Notes: generated by a model not told the origin, from the sequence alone. A stretch of DNA of 61,762 nucleotides from Helicobacter brantae (GCF_003364205.1 NZ_NXLV01000009.1:1-61762); one strand, 5' to 3'; shown: positions 17,960-27,280, counted from the first letter of the stretch. Numbers and translations: made by a program.

Positions 17960-17967
17960 GAGGGGAA

Positions 17968-18654
17968 TTATTCTTTGTTGCTACTTGTAAGTCCAATAAT
18001 CTGCAAGATTGAAATAAAGATATTGAGGAAATCAAGATAAAGATCAATCGCTGCATCAATAGGACTCTCATACATTCCTTTGATAATCTTTTGAGTATCA
18101 TAAGCAATAAAAAGACTAAACAAAATTGCACTTCCACCTGCAATGACGATTTGGAATGGTGAAGAGTTAAGAAAGATATTGATGATTGAGCAAACTATAA
18201 CAACAATCAAAGCAATAAAAAGCATTTTTCCCATATTTGCCAAATCTTTTTTAGTCTTAATCGCATACAAACTCATCACACCAAAAATAATCGTTGTCAT
18301 TCCCAAAGCTTGAGCAACTGCACCAACCCCTGCTCTTGAGATAACAAAGCCAAGCAAAGGCACAAGCGTAATCCCACTAAGAGTAGTAAATGCAAAAAGC
18401 ATCAAAAGATTTAGCCCTGTTTTCCCTCTTGAAAACATTAGCCCCAAAAATGCTCCAATCTCAGCGATGAAAAACGCCCAACGATAAGTCACCACAGTTT
18501 CAAAAAACATAAAGCCCAAAATTGCTCCAAGTGTCCCTAGAAGCAAACTTCCTGCAAAAAACTTGTAAGTAGTTTTCACAAAACTTACAAGGGCATTGTC
18601 ATTTGCCGCTGCATAATCATAAGATCGCGTATATTCTCTGTCATAAAGACTCAT
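17968..18654 (-). CDS. Bax inhibitor-1 / YccA family membrane protein
   Basis: 228 residues from the ATG at 18654, which follows AAGGAG; a longer frame from 18684 lacks a ribosome site. Seven hydrophobic segments, with the family signature FSLFIAYDTQKI and a conserved Asp pair near the C-terminus (AAIDLYLDFLNIFISILQIIG). BI-1 proteins are pH-sensitive ion-leak or protease-modulating membrane proteins. It diverges from gapA, the same neighbour as HP0920/HP0921. Confidence 0.9.
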   Translation of the reverse strand: MSLYDREYTRSYDYAAANDNALVSFVKTTYKFFAGSLLLGTLGAILGFMFFETVVTYRWAFFIAEIGAFLGLMFSRGKTGLNLLMLFAFTTLSGITLVPLLGFVISRAGVGAVAQALGMTTIIFGVMSLYAIKTKKDLANMGKMLFIALIVVIVCSIINIFLNSSPFQIVIAGGSAILFSLFIAYDTQKIIKGMYESPIDAAIDLYLDFLNIFISILQIIGLTSSNKE

Positions 18655-18776
18655 TAAAACTCCTTTAGCTAAAATGAAAGTCAATCATACAATACTTTTG
18701 CTCTCTATGTGTTAATCAAAAAATTTGGATTGATATTTGCTAGAGAAAATCACAGAAAATTTGAAAAAGAGGTGAA

Positions 18777-19769
18777 GTGTTGAAATTGAGGGTTGCTATC
18801 AATGGTTTTGGGAGGATGGGGAGAAGTATTGCAAGGGTGCTTTTGCAAAACCCTAGCTTTGAGCTTGTAGGGATAAATGATGTAAGCTCTTGGGAGGTTT
18901 TGAGCTATCTTTTCTCCCACGATACCACTCATCGCAAACTCCCTCACGCCTTAATCCTAGAGGGAAATACCCTCTATGTCGATAATGCCCCTATCTCTCT
19001 ATACTCTCACTCAAACCCTCAAGAGCTAGACTTTGGCGAAGTTGATGTGGTGATTGAATCAAGTGGGAGATTTCTCACTCAAGAGCAAACCTCTCATCAC
19101 TTAAGCAAGGGAGCAAAGCGTGTGATTCTCTCTGCCCCCTCACTTGATGATACGCCCACATTTGTGCTAGGGGTCAATGCCAAAGATTATCAAGGAGAGC
19201 CTATCATCTCCAATGCCTCTTGCACCACCAATGCCCTAGCCCCAATCTGCAAAATCATTGATATGCATTTGGGGATTGAGAGTGGGATACTTAGCACAAT
19301 TCACTCCTATACCAATGATCAAAATCTCCTTGACAACGCACATAGGAGCGATTTTAGGCGTTCAAGATGTGCTGGATTAAATATTATCCCCACAAGCACA
19401 GGTTCAGCAAAAGCATTACATAGGGTTTTGCCCAACCTCAAAGGCAAAATGCACGGACATAGCCTAAGAGTGCCTGTGGCTGATGTGTCAATGGTAGATT
19501 TAGCCCTCAAGATTGGCAAAAAAACCACTCAAGAGGAGCTAAATGCTCTTTTTGAAAGCTATATTCAAGGAGAGATGAGGGGGATTTTGGGATTTGATGA
19601 GGAGTTTAGAGTCTCAAGCGATTTCATCAGCAATCCCCTAAGTGCAATCATTGCCAAAGATTTGAGCTTTGTTTTGCAAGATAATCATCTAAAAATTATG
19701 GCTTGGTATGACAATGAATGGGGTTATGCCAATCGAATTGTAGAAATGGCAAGGTTTATATGCGAGTAA
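18777..19769 (+). CDS. gapA: Glyceraldehyde-3-phosphate dehydrogenase
   Basis: 330 residues from a GTG at 18777 behind GAGGTGA. NAD motif INGFGRMGR at the N-terminus, catalytic Cys in SNASCTTNALAP, and the C-terminal WYDNEWGYANRI. A glycolytic/gluconeogenic enzyme of normal length. The end overlaps the next gene by 10 bp. Confidence 0.96.
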   Translation: MLKLRVAINGFGRMGRSIARVLLQNPSFELVGINDVSSWEVLSYLFSHDTTHRKLPHALILEGNTLYVDNAPISLYSHSNPQELDFGEVDVVIESSGRFLTQEQTSHHLSKGAKRVILSAPSLDDTPTFVLGVNAKDYQGEPIISNASCTTNALAPICKIIDMHLGIESGILSTIHSYTNDQNLLDNAHRSDFRRSRCAGLNIIPTSTGSAKALHRVLPNLKGKMHGHSLRVPVADVSMVDLALKIGKKTTQEELNALFESYIQGEMRGILGFDEEFRVSSDFISNPLSAIIAKDLSFVLQDNHLKIMAWYDNEWGYANRIVEMARFICE

Positions 19770-20971
19770 TTGCCCTGCTTTTATGCTCTCAAATGCTGAT
19801 TTGGGCGATTCAATACAATGTTACTTCAGCAAGTAATCGGCGTTCAAACAATACATATACCCAAGAGTTTGATCCCCAAGTTACACCCAAAAAAACTTAT
19901 GGTAGAAGCTCTTCTTCTCAATCTCTACCCATAAAAATCCAATCTGCTCCAAGCACACAGACAAGAAGTCAGCAAGTGGGTGTGCAAGTTACCCCTGCTC
20001 CCTACTCACCCCAAGCTCCTAGAGTGAGTGTGCCTACACAAGTCTCACGCTCAAGCTCTCAAGAAATGCAAAAAATCTATGGCTCATCTTCCCCTACAAC
20101 TCCCACCCAAAATCTAGGGGTGCAGGTCGTCCCTCCACGCTCTCAACCTCAAAGCACTCAAGCCCCTCAAAGTGTCGATGTGAGAGTGTATCCTGCCACT
20201 ATTGGCAATCAGAGCAAAACTCCTGAGCATCATCTCAAGGTCGATGTGGGTAAATCTCGCCCTATCACGCAAGATATGATGTTTTATCCTGCTCCTATGC
20301 AAAAGATGCAAATCCCTGTGAGGAAAAAGCCTCAAGTGCAAGTCTCTCAACCTGCCCCTCAACCTGTCTATCAAGATGAGTATGATGATGAAGATTCTGC
20401 TCCACTTTTTATCAGAAATCGCAATGGTGTGATGCTAGGAGCAGGGATTGGTGGGGCATTCAATCGATTGTGGGTAGGGGGAAGTGATGGGAATGAAAAG
20501 TTTTATAGCAATAATTTTACCTATTACTTCAGACTTGGCTATCAGCACTATTTTACTCCTTATCTTGGATTGCGATCTTATGTGCATTTGGGGGATTGGA
20601 GCTATGAGATTAATGATAGGGCAAATATCGGTGGAAGAGAAGTAGAAATCACTTCAGTGAGTAATCTGAATTATAGTGGATATATTGAATTACTTTATGA
20701 TTTTGTGGTGCTAGAAAATCATAGCTTTGGAATCTTTGGGGGATTTGGAGTGGGGGTGGGAAGCTATGAGTTTAGCAATGATGGGACAGAGAGCTTGAGT
20801 GATTATTTTGCAATGCCTATGATTTCAGCAGGATTTGCCTATACGCTCTACCTCAATAACCGCTTTGAATTTGAAGTCAAAGCCCCCTTGCGACAAGGAG
20901 TGATAGAAACCTCGTGGAGAGCAGAGTTTTCTACTTGGATGATAGGGTTTTCTTATACTTATGTGTTCTAG
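19760..20971 (+). CDS. Outer-membrane protein with Pro/Gln/Ser-rich N-terminal region
   Basis: 403 residues from the ATG at 19760, inside the end of gapA; the signal peptide MRVIALLLCSQMLIWAIQ supports this start. Residues ~20-215 are low-complexity, rich in Q, P, S and V, with recurring units such as VGVQVTPAP, LGVQVVPP and VDVRVYPA and repeated YGxSSS. This looks like an extended periplasmic or surface linker. The remaining ~190 residues form a small barrel (GVMLGAGIGGAFNRLW, YYFRLGYQHYF) ending in the canonical Tyr-Val-Phe. No function is known. Confidence 0.7.
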   Translation: MRVIALLLCSQMLIWAIQYNVTSASNRRSNNTYTQEFDPQVTPKKTYGRSSSSQSLPIKIQSAPSTQTRSQQVGVQVTPAPYSPQAPRVSVPTQVSRSSSQEMQKIYGSSSPTTPTQNLGVQVVPPRSQPQSTQAPQSVDVRVYPATIGNQSKTPEHHLKVDVGKSRPITQDMMFYPAPMQKMQIPVRKKPQVQVSQPAPQPVYQDEYDDEDSAPLFIRNRNGVMLGAGIGGAFNRLWVGGSDGNEKFYSNNFTYYFRLGYQHYFTPYLGLRSYVHLGDWSYEINDRANIGGREVEITSVSNLNYSGYIELLYDFVVLENHSFGIFGGFGVGVGSYEFSNDGTESLSDYFAMPMISAGFAYTLYLNNRFEFEVKAPLRQGVIETSWRAEFSTWMIGFSYTYVF

Positions 20972-21088
20972 GATAGCAAGTTACATAAGGTAGCAATACA
21001 TTAACATTTTTTATCCAATCTCTCATAAAACTGCAAAAACTTAGATAAGATAATCACTTATACATACTAAAAATATAGGAATGAAAAA
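20972..21088 (+). promoter_or_regulatory. cas9 upstream region
   Basis: 117 bp, AT-rich. A GATAAT -10 candidate lies at 21049-21054. TTACATAAGGTAGC at 20981-20994 resembles part of the palindrome upstream of the MFS operon. I see no anti-repeat here, so the tracrRNA is not in front of cas9. Confidence 0.4.
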
Positions 21089-24000
21089 ATGATTCGGACT
21101 TTGGGTATAGATATTGGAATTTCAAGTATCGGCTGGGCAGTGATTGAGGGAAAAATGGAAAATGGTAATCTTGAGTCAAAAAAGATTATTAAGAGTGGAG
21201 TAAGAATATTTAGAACAGCAGAGAATCCAAAAGATGGAAAATCTTTAGCTTTACCAAGAAGAGAGGCGAGAAGCAGTCGAAGACGCAATGCAAGAAAAAA
21301 GGGAAGGATTTTGCAGGTTAAATCTTATCTCTCACAAATACTAAAGATACCTCTTGAGGAAATGCTTGGAGGAGAGAAGCTGTCCCCTATGTTTCAGACA
21401 AGCAAGGACTTTGTCTCTCCTTGGGAGCTTAGAAGTGAGGCACTTTGTCGCTGTCTTGCTCCAAGAGAGTTGGCAAGAGTGATTTTGCATATTGCTAAAC
21501 GCAGAGGATATGATGACATCACCTATGGGCTTGATGACAAAGAAGGGGGAAAGGTGATTAAAGCAATCCAAGAAAATCAAGCAATGCTAGTGCAAAAAGG
21601 ATACAAAACAATCGGAGAGATGATGTATCAAAGCTACTATCAAAAGCCACGAGAGGGGGTGGTGGGGCAAATGGAGAGCGTGAGAAATCAAGATGGGGAT
21701 TATAAGAGATGTGTGGGAAGAAGTGAGCTAAGAGAAGAGCTTGAGATAATTTTGGATACCCAAAAGAAACTTGGCAACCCTTATGTCAATGATGACTTCA
21801 AAAGAATGCTTTTAGGAGATAAGAGTGCAATCAAGAAAAAGGAAGCTGAAGGGCTTGTATTTTTTCAACGCCCTCTTAAAAGCTTTGAGGACAAGATAGG
21901 AAAATGTCAGTTTTTCAAAAATGAAAATCGCTCTTGCAAAGATTCTCCAAGTGCAGAGAGGTTTGTCGCTCTTACAAAAATCATCAATACTCTTGCATAC
22001 ATCACCAATACTTGTGGAATCTTGTGGGAAGACAAAAGGGCTATCATCTCTCAAATCCTTGCTAAAGCTATGGAGAAAAAGAGTGGTGTGAGCTATGCGG
22101 ATTTGAGAAAAATCCTAAATTTACCTCAAACTTTTGCTTTCAAAGAGCTAGATTACAGCAAAGATAAGGCAGAAAATGCAAAATTTTTTGAGTTGAAATC
22201 TACTCATGAACTACTAAAAGCAAATCCCAATATCCCACTTCAAAGACAAGACAAAATCGCTGAAATTTTGGGAGAAGAGAAAAATTGGGAAAGAATCCAA
22301 GCAAAGTTGGAAAAAGAAAGTTTCTCTGCTGAAGAGATAACAAGAATCAAAGAAGCAAATTTGAAATTCTCCAAGCACCTTAATCTTTCTCTAAAGGCAC
22401 TCTATTTTCTCCTCCCACTAATGGAAGAGGGGAAACGCTATGATGAAGCTGTAGAGATTTTACAAAAGCAAGGAGATTTGCCTATCAAGAAATCAGAAAA
22501 AAGTCATTTACTTCCACCACTCCAAGAGCTTGCAAAAGAAGATAGCTACTTTGATATAGCCAATCCTGTTGTCAATCGTGCATTGAGTGAGTTTAGAAAG
22601 ATTGTCAATGCACTCATAGAGCAATATGGAGGATTTCATTTTTTCAATATTGAGCTTACACGGCAAGTTGGGCGAAGCTTTTTAGAGAGAGTTAAGATAA
22701 AAAAAGAGCAAGAGAGCAATAAGGATTTAAATCTCCAAGCCTTAAGCTTAGTCAAAGAGTATGGATTGAGTGAAAATGCCAAGAATATTCTTAAGCTCAA
22801 GCTATGGATTTTACAAGGAGAGAGATGTATTTATAGTGGTAAAAAAATCACAAAAGAGCATTTGAGAGATGAAGCTTCTCTTGATATAGATCATATCTTC
22901 CCACTTAGCAGAAGTCTTGATGATTCTCAAGCAAACAAAGTTTTATGTCTAAAAAGTGAAAACGCACAAAAGAAAAATAGAACTCCTTATGAGTATTTGG
23001 GAGAAGATGAGACAAAATGGCAGGAGTTTGTCGCAAGGGTATTTAGCACAAAGTTTGACAGAAACAAGAAAGGACGACTTATCTCTAAAAATTTCAAAGA
23101 TAGAAATGTGGGAGAGAGAGCAGAGTTTTTGGCTAGAAATCTAGTGGATACAGGATATATCTCAAGAGTGGTAAGTCGCTATGTGGAAGAGAACCTAGAG
23201 TTTTTGCCTCTTGAGGGCAGAGCAAGAAGAGTGAGGATTGTATCAGGCTCTTTGACAACAGCGATGAGGGCGTATTGGGGGATAAGTGGCAAGAGTAGAG
23301 AACATCATCTTCATCACGCACAAGATGCAATCATTATCTCTTGTATCAATGATGGCACGATACAAAAGTTTAGCAATTATCTTAAAGAAAAAGAATTGAG
23401 CTATAAAGATTTAGAATACAAAGTCCAACAGCTTAATGAAGCAGAATACAAGACAAAACTAGCATTGCGTTATCCTATGGGAGATTTTTCAAAAAACATT
23501 TTAGAGAGCATTTCAGAGATTTTTGTATCCCACGCTCCATCACACAAGGTAACAGGGGCATTGCATAAGGAGACTATCTATCCAAGAGAACATTTTTATC
23601 AAAGCTTTGGAGGAGAAGAGGGGGTAAAAAAGGCTATTGAGTTTGGCAAAGTCAGAGAGATTAATGGCGGGCTTGTAGAAAATGGAGAAATGGTGAGAGT
23701 AGATGTTTTCAAAAATAAAGCCAAGGGAGGTTTTTATGCAGTGCCAATCTACACTTATGATTTTGCAATAGGAAGACTTCCAAACAAGGCTATTGTCACG
23801 GGCAAGAATGGAAATATTATCAAGGATTGGCTAGAGATGAGCGATGAGTATGAGTTTTGCTTCTCTTTATTTAAAAACGATTATGTCAAAATCCAAGCAA
23901 AAGGTATGCAAAACCCCATAATAGCGATTTATACAGGGACAGGAGTGGCAACAGCAAGTATGAATTTTTATCATCATAGTGGGTTTGAGTTTGCTTCAGA

Positions 24001-24190
24001 AGATGAGAGAAAGTTTTTTACAGATATAGATAAAAAGACACAGATTCCACAATTTTCTCGAACAAATTGTGGAATCCAAACTTTAAAAGTCTTTCAGAAA
24101 GTCCAAGTCTCTCCTTTGGGAGAGATAAAAGAGTGCAAACCTTCCAAGCGTCAGACAATTAGGCTCAAAACCTCTCCAAAAAATGTTTGA
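21089..24190 (+). CDS. cas9: CRISPR-associated endonuclease Cas9, type II-C
   Basis: 1033 residues, in the range of compact type II-C Cas9s (the C. jejuni enzyme is 984). RuvC-I with Asp8 (LGIDIGISSIGWAV), arginine-rich bridge helix (PRREARSSRRRNARKKGR), RuvC-II Glu522 (FFNIELTRQ), HNH nuclease with Asp601-His602, Asn616 and Asn625 (LDIDHIFPLSRS...), RuvC-III His743/Asp746 (HHLHHAQDA), then the wedge/PAM-interacting end. All catalytic residues are present, so an active RNA-guided DNA endonuclease is predicted. The 3' end overlaps cas1 by 8 bp. No cas4 or csn2 is present, which defines subtype II-C. The PAM cannot be derived here. Confidence 0.97.
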   Translation: MIRTLGIDIGISSIGWAVIEGKMENGNLESKKIIKSGVRIFRTAENPKDGKSLALPRREARSSRRRNARKKGRILQVKSYLSQILKIPLEEMLGGEKLSPMFQTSKDFVSPWELRSEALCRCLAPRELARVILHIAKRRGYDDITYGLDDKEGGKVIKAIQENQAMLVQKGYKTIGEMMYQSYYQKPREGVVGQMESVRNQDGDYKRCVGRSELREELEIILDTQKKLGNPYVNDDFKRMLLGDKSAIKKKEAEGLVFFQRPLKSFEDKIGKCQFFKNENRSCKDSPSAERFVALTKIINTLAYITNTCGILWEDKRAIISQILAKAMEKKSGVSYADLRKILNLPQTFAFKELDYSKDKAENAKFFELKSTHELLKANPNIPLQRQDKIAEILGEEKNWERIQAKLEKESFSAEEITRIKEANLKFSKHLNLSLKALYFLLPLMEEGKRYDEAVEILQKQGDLPIKKSEKSHLLPPLQELAKEDSYFDIANPVVNRALSEFRKIVNALIEQYGGFHFFNIELTRQVGRSFLERVKIKKEQESNKDLNLQALSLVKEYGLSENAKNILKLKLWILQGERCIYSGKKITKEHLRDEASLDIDHIFPLSRSLDDSQANKVLCLKSENAQKKNRTPYEYLGEDETKWQEFVARVFSTKFDRNKKGRLISKNFKDRNVGERAEFLARNLVDTGYISRVVSRYVEENLEFLPLEGRARRVRIVSGSLTTAMRAYWGISGKSREHHLHHAQDAIIISCINDGTIQKFSNYLKEKELSYKDLEYKVQQLNEAEYKTKLALRYPMGDFSKNILESISEIFVSHAPSHKVTGALHKETIYPREHFYQSFGGEEGVKKAIEFGKVREINGGLVENGEMVRVDVFKNKAKGGFYAVPIYTYDFAIGRLPNKAIVTGKNGNIIKDWLEMSDEYEFCFSLFKNDYVKIQAKGMQNPIIAIYTGTGVATASMNFYHHSGFEFASEDERKFFTDIDKKTQIPQFSRTNCGIQTLKVFQKVQVSPLGEIKECKPSKRQTIRLKTSPKNV

Positions 24191-25115
24191 TGAATCTTTT
24201 AGAGTGCTTTTCTTAAGCACCCCTGCTAAGCTCTCCCATAGAAGCAAAAATCTTATCATCTCCTCTCAAGAGAGAGGAGAAGTTTCCCTTCCCCTCAAAG
24301 ATATCTCTACAATCATTATTGATACACCCCAAATCACGCTTAGCTCTAGTGTGCTAAATGCAATAGCAAAATACAAAATTTTGCTTTTTGTCTGTGATGA
24401 ATCTCATCTGCCAAGTGGGAATTTTTTGCCCTATTTGTCTCACTATCGCAACTCTCAAATACTGCAACATCAAATCAATCTAAGCAAACAAAGAAAGTCG
24501 GTTTTGTGGCAAAAGATTATCAAAGCAAAAATCTCCAATCAATCCCAACTCTTAAAACTTCAAAATCAAACCCAAGTAGCCAAAAAACTAGAAGCACTTA
24601 GTAAAAGCGTTCATCTCAATGATGCCTCAAACAACGAAGCCAAAGCCTCAATGCTCTATTTTCCTGCTTTATTTGGGAAGGGATTTGCAAGGAATGAGAA
24701 TCACCCCATAAACTCAGCTCTAAACTATGGCTATGCTATTGTAAGAAGCGTGGTGGTGAGAAATATTGTAGGTTCAGGACTTCTCCCCTCACTCGGCATC
24801 TTTCACGCCAATCAATTTAACCCTTTTAATCTTGCTGATGATTTGATAGAGCCTTATCGCCCTTATGTAGATAACAAGGTTTTGTCTTTGGATTTGGGAG
24901 ATGAACTTGAGCTTCATCATAGATTGGAGCTTGTCAATCTTTTGCATACTTGCGTGGCTTTGGAGGGGAAAATCTATCCTCTTTATCGTGCAATCACTCG
25001 AAGCATTTGGAGCTTATCACGCTATATCTGCCAAATTGATGATGAGGTGAGTTTGCCAATTTTAGATGAGGTAAGCAATGGAAGAGAGGTATATGAGAGT
25101 ATTAGTGATGTTTGA
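24183..25115 (+). CDS. cas1: CRISPR-associated endonuclease Cas1
   Basis: 310 residues, the integrase subunit of spacer acquisition. The type II Cas1 start (MFDESFRVLFLSTPAKLSH) is followed by a beta-rich N-domain. The metal-binding Glu is in NNEAKASMLYFPALFG, with the His/Asp ligands in GIFHANQFNPFNLADDLIEPYRP. It overlaps cas9 upstream by 8 bp and cas2 downstream by 23 bp, giving one compact cas operon. Confidence 0.95.
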   Translation: MFDESFRVLFLSTPAKLSHRSKNLIISSQERGEVSLPLKDISTIIIDTPQITLSSSVLNAIAKYKILLFVCDESHLPSGNFLPYLSHYRNSQILQHQINLSKQRKSVLWQKIIKAKISNQSQLLKLQNQTQVAKKLEALSKSVHLNDASNNEAKASMLYFPALFGKGFARNENHPINSALNYGYAIVRSVVVRNIVGSGLLPSLGIFHANQFNPFNLADDLIEPYRPYVDNKVLSLDLGDELELHHRLELVNLLHTCVALEGKIYPLYRAITRSIWSLSRYICQIDDEVSLPILDEVSNGREVYESISDV

Positions 25116-25401
25116 TATGCCCACAAAGACAAAAGAGGATAGAAAAGCGAACACAAAATTTAGACAAAACTTAATCAAAGAAGGGTATTTTATGCTTCAA
25201 TTCTCTGTCTATGTCAGAGTATGCAAGGGATTGAAGAGTGCAAATAATTATTTGGAGAGATTGGAGCTGATTTTGCCAAAGAAGGGACATATCAGAGCGA
25301 TGATGATCACAGAAAGACAATTTGACAATATGAAGCTCTTGCTTGGGAAAGAAAGTGAGACAGAAAAAGCTCGTAAGCCCCAACAGCTTACACTTTTTTA
25401 G
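25093..25401 (+). CDS. cas2: CRISPR-associated protein Cas2
   Basis: 102 residues from the ATG at 25093 (after GAGAGG), reading MRVLVMFDMPTKTKEDRK with the conserved acidic residue after the first beta strand. An upstream in-frame ATG at 25078 is less likely. Cas2 is the dimeric scaffold that joins Cas1 during acquisition. Its last codons form part of a terminator hairpin shared with the tracrRNA on the other strand. Confidence 0.95.
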   Translation: MRVLVMFDMPTKTKEDRKANTKFRQNLIKEGYFMLQFSVYVRVCKGLKSANNYLERLELILPKKGHIRAMMITERQFDNMKLLLGKESETEKARKPQQLTLF

Positions 25402-25484
25402 ATTCGGTTTTTTGGGGATGCTAGGCAGTTACCCCACAGAGATACCGAAAAACTCTTTATTTTAGCCACTTCAAAAATCTATAT
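25364..25484 (-). ncRNA. tracrRNA
   Basis: Read leftward. The first ~25 nt hold the anti-repeat: 25460-25482 is a 23-nt uninterrupted match to the crRNA-strand repeat, so tracrRNA and crRNA repeat can pair over 23 bp. After it comes the scaffold GGCTAAAATAAAGAG, a stem with GGTATCTCTGTGGGGTAAC, a CCCC segment and ACCGA, in the same order as the C. jejuni tracrRNA (CUAAAAUAAAGAGUUU..., GGGGUUACAAUCCCC, AACCGC), including the CGGU/ACCG pairing. The 5' end is placed about 7 nt after the -10 box; the 3' end is set by the hairpin in cas2 and is less certain. Confidence 0.85.
25373..25399. terminator. Bidirectional terminator for cas2 and tracrRNA
   Basis: Stem GTAAGC (25373-25378) / GCTTAC (25386-25391) with a 7-nt loop. 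On the plus strand it is followed by ACTTTTTT (cas operon end); on the minus strand by GAGCTTTTTC (tracrRNA end). The hairpin lies inside the cas2 coding sequence. Confidence 0.7.
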
Positions 25485-25490
25485 TTCGAC

Positions 25491-25520
25491 ATTATATCTA
25501 TTCTCTAATCCCCTTGTCAA
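25491..25520 (-). promoter_or_regulatory. Consensus sigma-70 promoter of the tracrRNA
   Basis: On the minus strand TTGACA (25520-25515) and TATAAT (25496-25491) are both perfect, separated by 18 bp. The predicted start (~25484) falls right at the anti-repeat. A perfect -35 is unusual in Campylobacterota. Confidence 0.85.
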
Positions 25521-25539
25521 GAGATTTTTCAAAGAATCT

Positions 25540-27280
25540 ATTTTAGCATAGATAGATTTTTGAAGTGGCTAAAACATTTACACTGCAATTCTAACAAAGA
25601 ATTGTATTTTAGCATAGATAGATTTTTGAAGTGGCTAAAACTCATTCACTGATAGTTTCCCATCTGTGGTTATTTTAGCATAGATAGATTTTTGAAGTGG
25701 CTAAAACGGCGTTTTTCTCACGCTTTAATACATTGTTATTTTAGCATAGATAGATTTTTGAAGTGGCTAAAACAGGGTTCGCCCTTTGTGGTGGGGGTGG
25801 GAAATTTTAGCATAGATAGATTTTTGAAGTGGCTAAAACAAATCTCTCATTTATCGCACTTAATAGAGCATTTTAGCATAGATAGATTTTTGAAGTGGCT
25901 AAAACACCCTACAACAAGTAATACTCCCCACACCAATTTTAGCATAGATAGATTTTTGAAGTGGCTAAAACTTGATTAAAAGATGGGCGTCAGTCCGCCC
26001 CATTTTAGCATAGATAGATTTTTGAAGTGGCTAAAACCACGAGGCTCTGATTCTATCACTTCTTTTGATTTTAGCATAGATAGATTTTTGAAGTGGCTAA
26101 AACATTGGTGTGTATCTCCCACAAAAACTTTTTATTTTAGCATAGATAGATTTTTGAAGTGGCTAAAACTAGAGATAGGGTAGTAGTAGATAATAATAAA
26201 TTTTAGCATAGATAGATTTTTGAAGTGGCTAAAACAATATCTTAGACCCCCTCAACTTCAAGACAATTTTAGCATAGATAGATTTTTGAAGTGGCTAAAA
26301 CAGCATTCTCAATACTCTTTTTATAGAGATATTTTAGCATAGATAGATTTTTGAAGTGGCTAAAACCTTGCTACTCCTCACAATGCCAAAGCTAGAATTT
26401 TAGCATAGATAGATTTTTGAAGTGGCTAAAACAATACAAAGCTCATTTAGAGAGAATACACGATTTTAGCATAGATAGATTTTTGAAGTGGCTAAAACCG
26501 TCAAGTTGAGGTGCAGTTAATAGCTATGATTTTAGCATAGATAGATTTTTGAAGTGGCTAAAACTTTTTGTGTGAATATGCTCTTATAACCGAGATTTTA
26601 GCATAGATAGATTTTTGAAGTGGCTAAAACAGCGATAATGGTAATCCGTTATTCTGTTTAATTTTAGCATAGATAGATTTTTGAAGTGGCTAAAACTATG
26701 GTTATCGTCGCTATAAATGCAGGATAATTTTAGCATAGATAGATTTTTGAAGTGGCTAAAACTACAAAATAGCACCCTATTTGAGATTTAAGATTTTAGC
26801 ATAGATAGATTTTTGAAGTGGCTAAAACATGATTGGGTGCAAATCATTATGGTAGTTGATTTTAGCATAGATAGATTTTTGAAGTGGCTAAAACCTATAC
26901 CTAAACACCCTAGATTCTCTATATATTTTAGCATAGATAGATTTTTGAAGTGGCTAAAACAACGCCCTTGCCGTCTGTTCCAAAAGTGGAATTTTAGCAT
27001 AGATAGATTTTTGAAGTGGCTAAAACTTTGGATAAATTATTGTTTCGTGTGTTTCAATTTTAGCATAGATAGATTTTTGAAGTGGCTAAAACACTACAAC
27101 AAGATGTCAGAGAAGCTCTTAAATTTTAGCATAGATAGATTTTTGAAGTGGCTAAAACTGAGCTTCGTCGCTCCTCAAAACAAGGCTAATTTTAGCATAG
27201 ATAGATTTTTGAAGTGGCTAAAACTCCTATAAGGCACTCCTCTTTGTTAAAAAGATTTTAGCATAGATAGATTTTTGAAG
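25540..27280 (-). CRISPR. Type II-C CRISPR array, 26 full repeats plus one truncated, 26 spacers
   Basis: A 36-bp repeat, on the crRNA strand starting GTTTTAGCCACTTC and ending CTATGCTAAAAT, recurs every 66 bp from 25540. Spacers are 30 bp, except one of 29 bp (26302-26330). The 26 full repeats look identical. The 27th (27255-27280) keeps only 26 bp and is the degenerate end. The repeat start GTTTTAG, the anti-repeat orientation and the truncated unit at the upstream end all indicate leftward transcription, opposite to cas. Each repeat ends in TGCTAAAAT, an extended -10 element, as in Neisseria and Campylobacter II-C arrays whose crRNAs start inside repeats. The acquisition end should be the one next to cas2. 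No spacer target is recognised by eye. Confidence 0.97.

Noticed and set aside
25692-27232. Open frames with repeated SIDRFLKWLK or SHFKNLSMLK units
   Set aside because: They are translations of the CRISPR repeats and spacers, not genes.
21089-27280. CRISPR array transcribed in the cas direction
   Set aside because: Repeat start GTTTTAG, anti-repeat polarity, internal -10 and the truncated unit at the right end all point to the minus strand.
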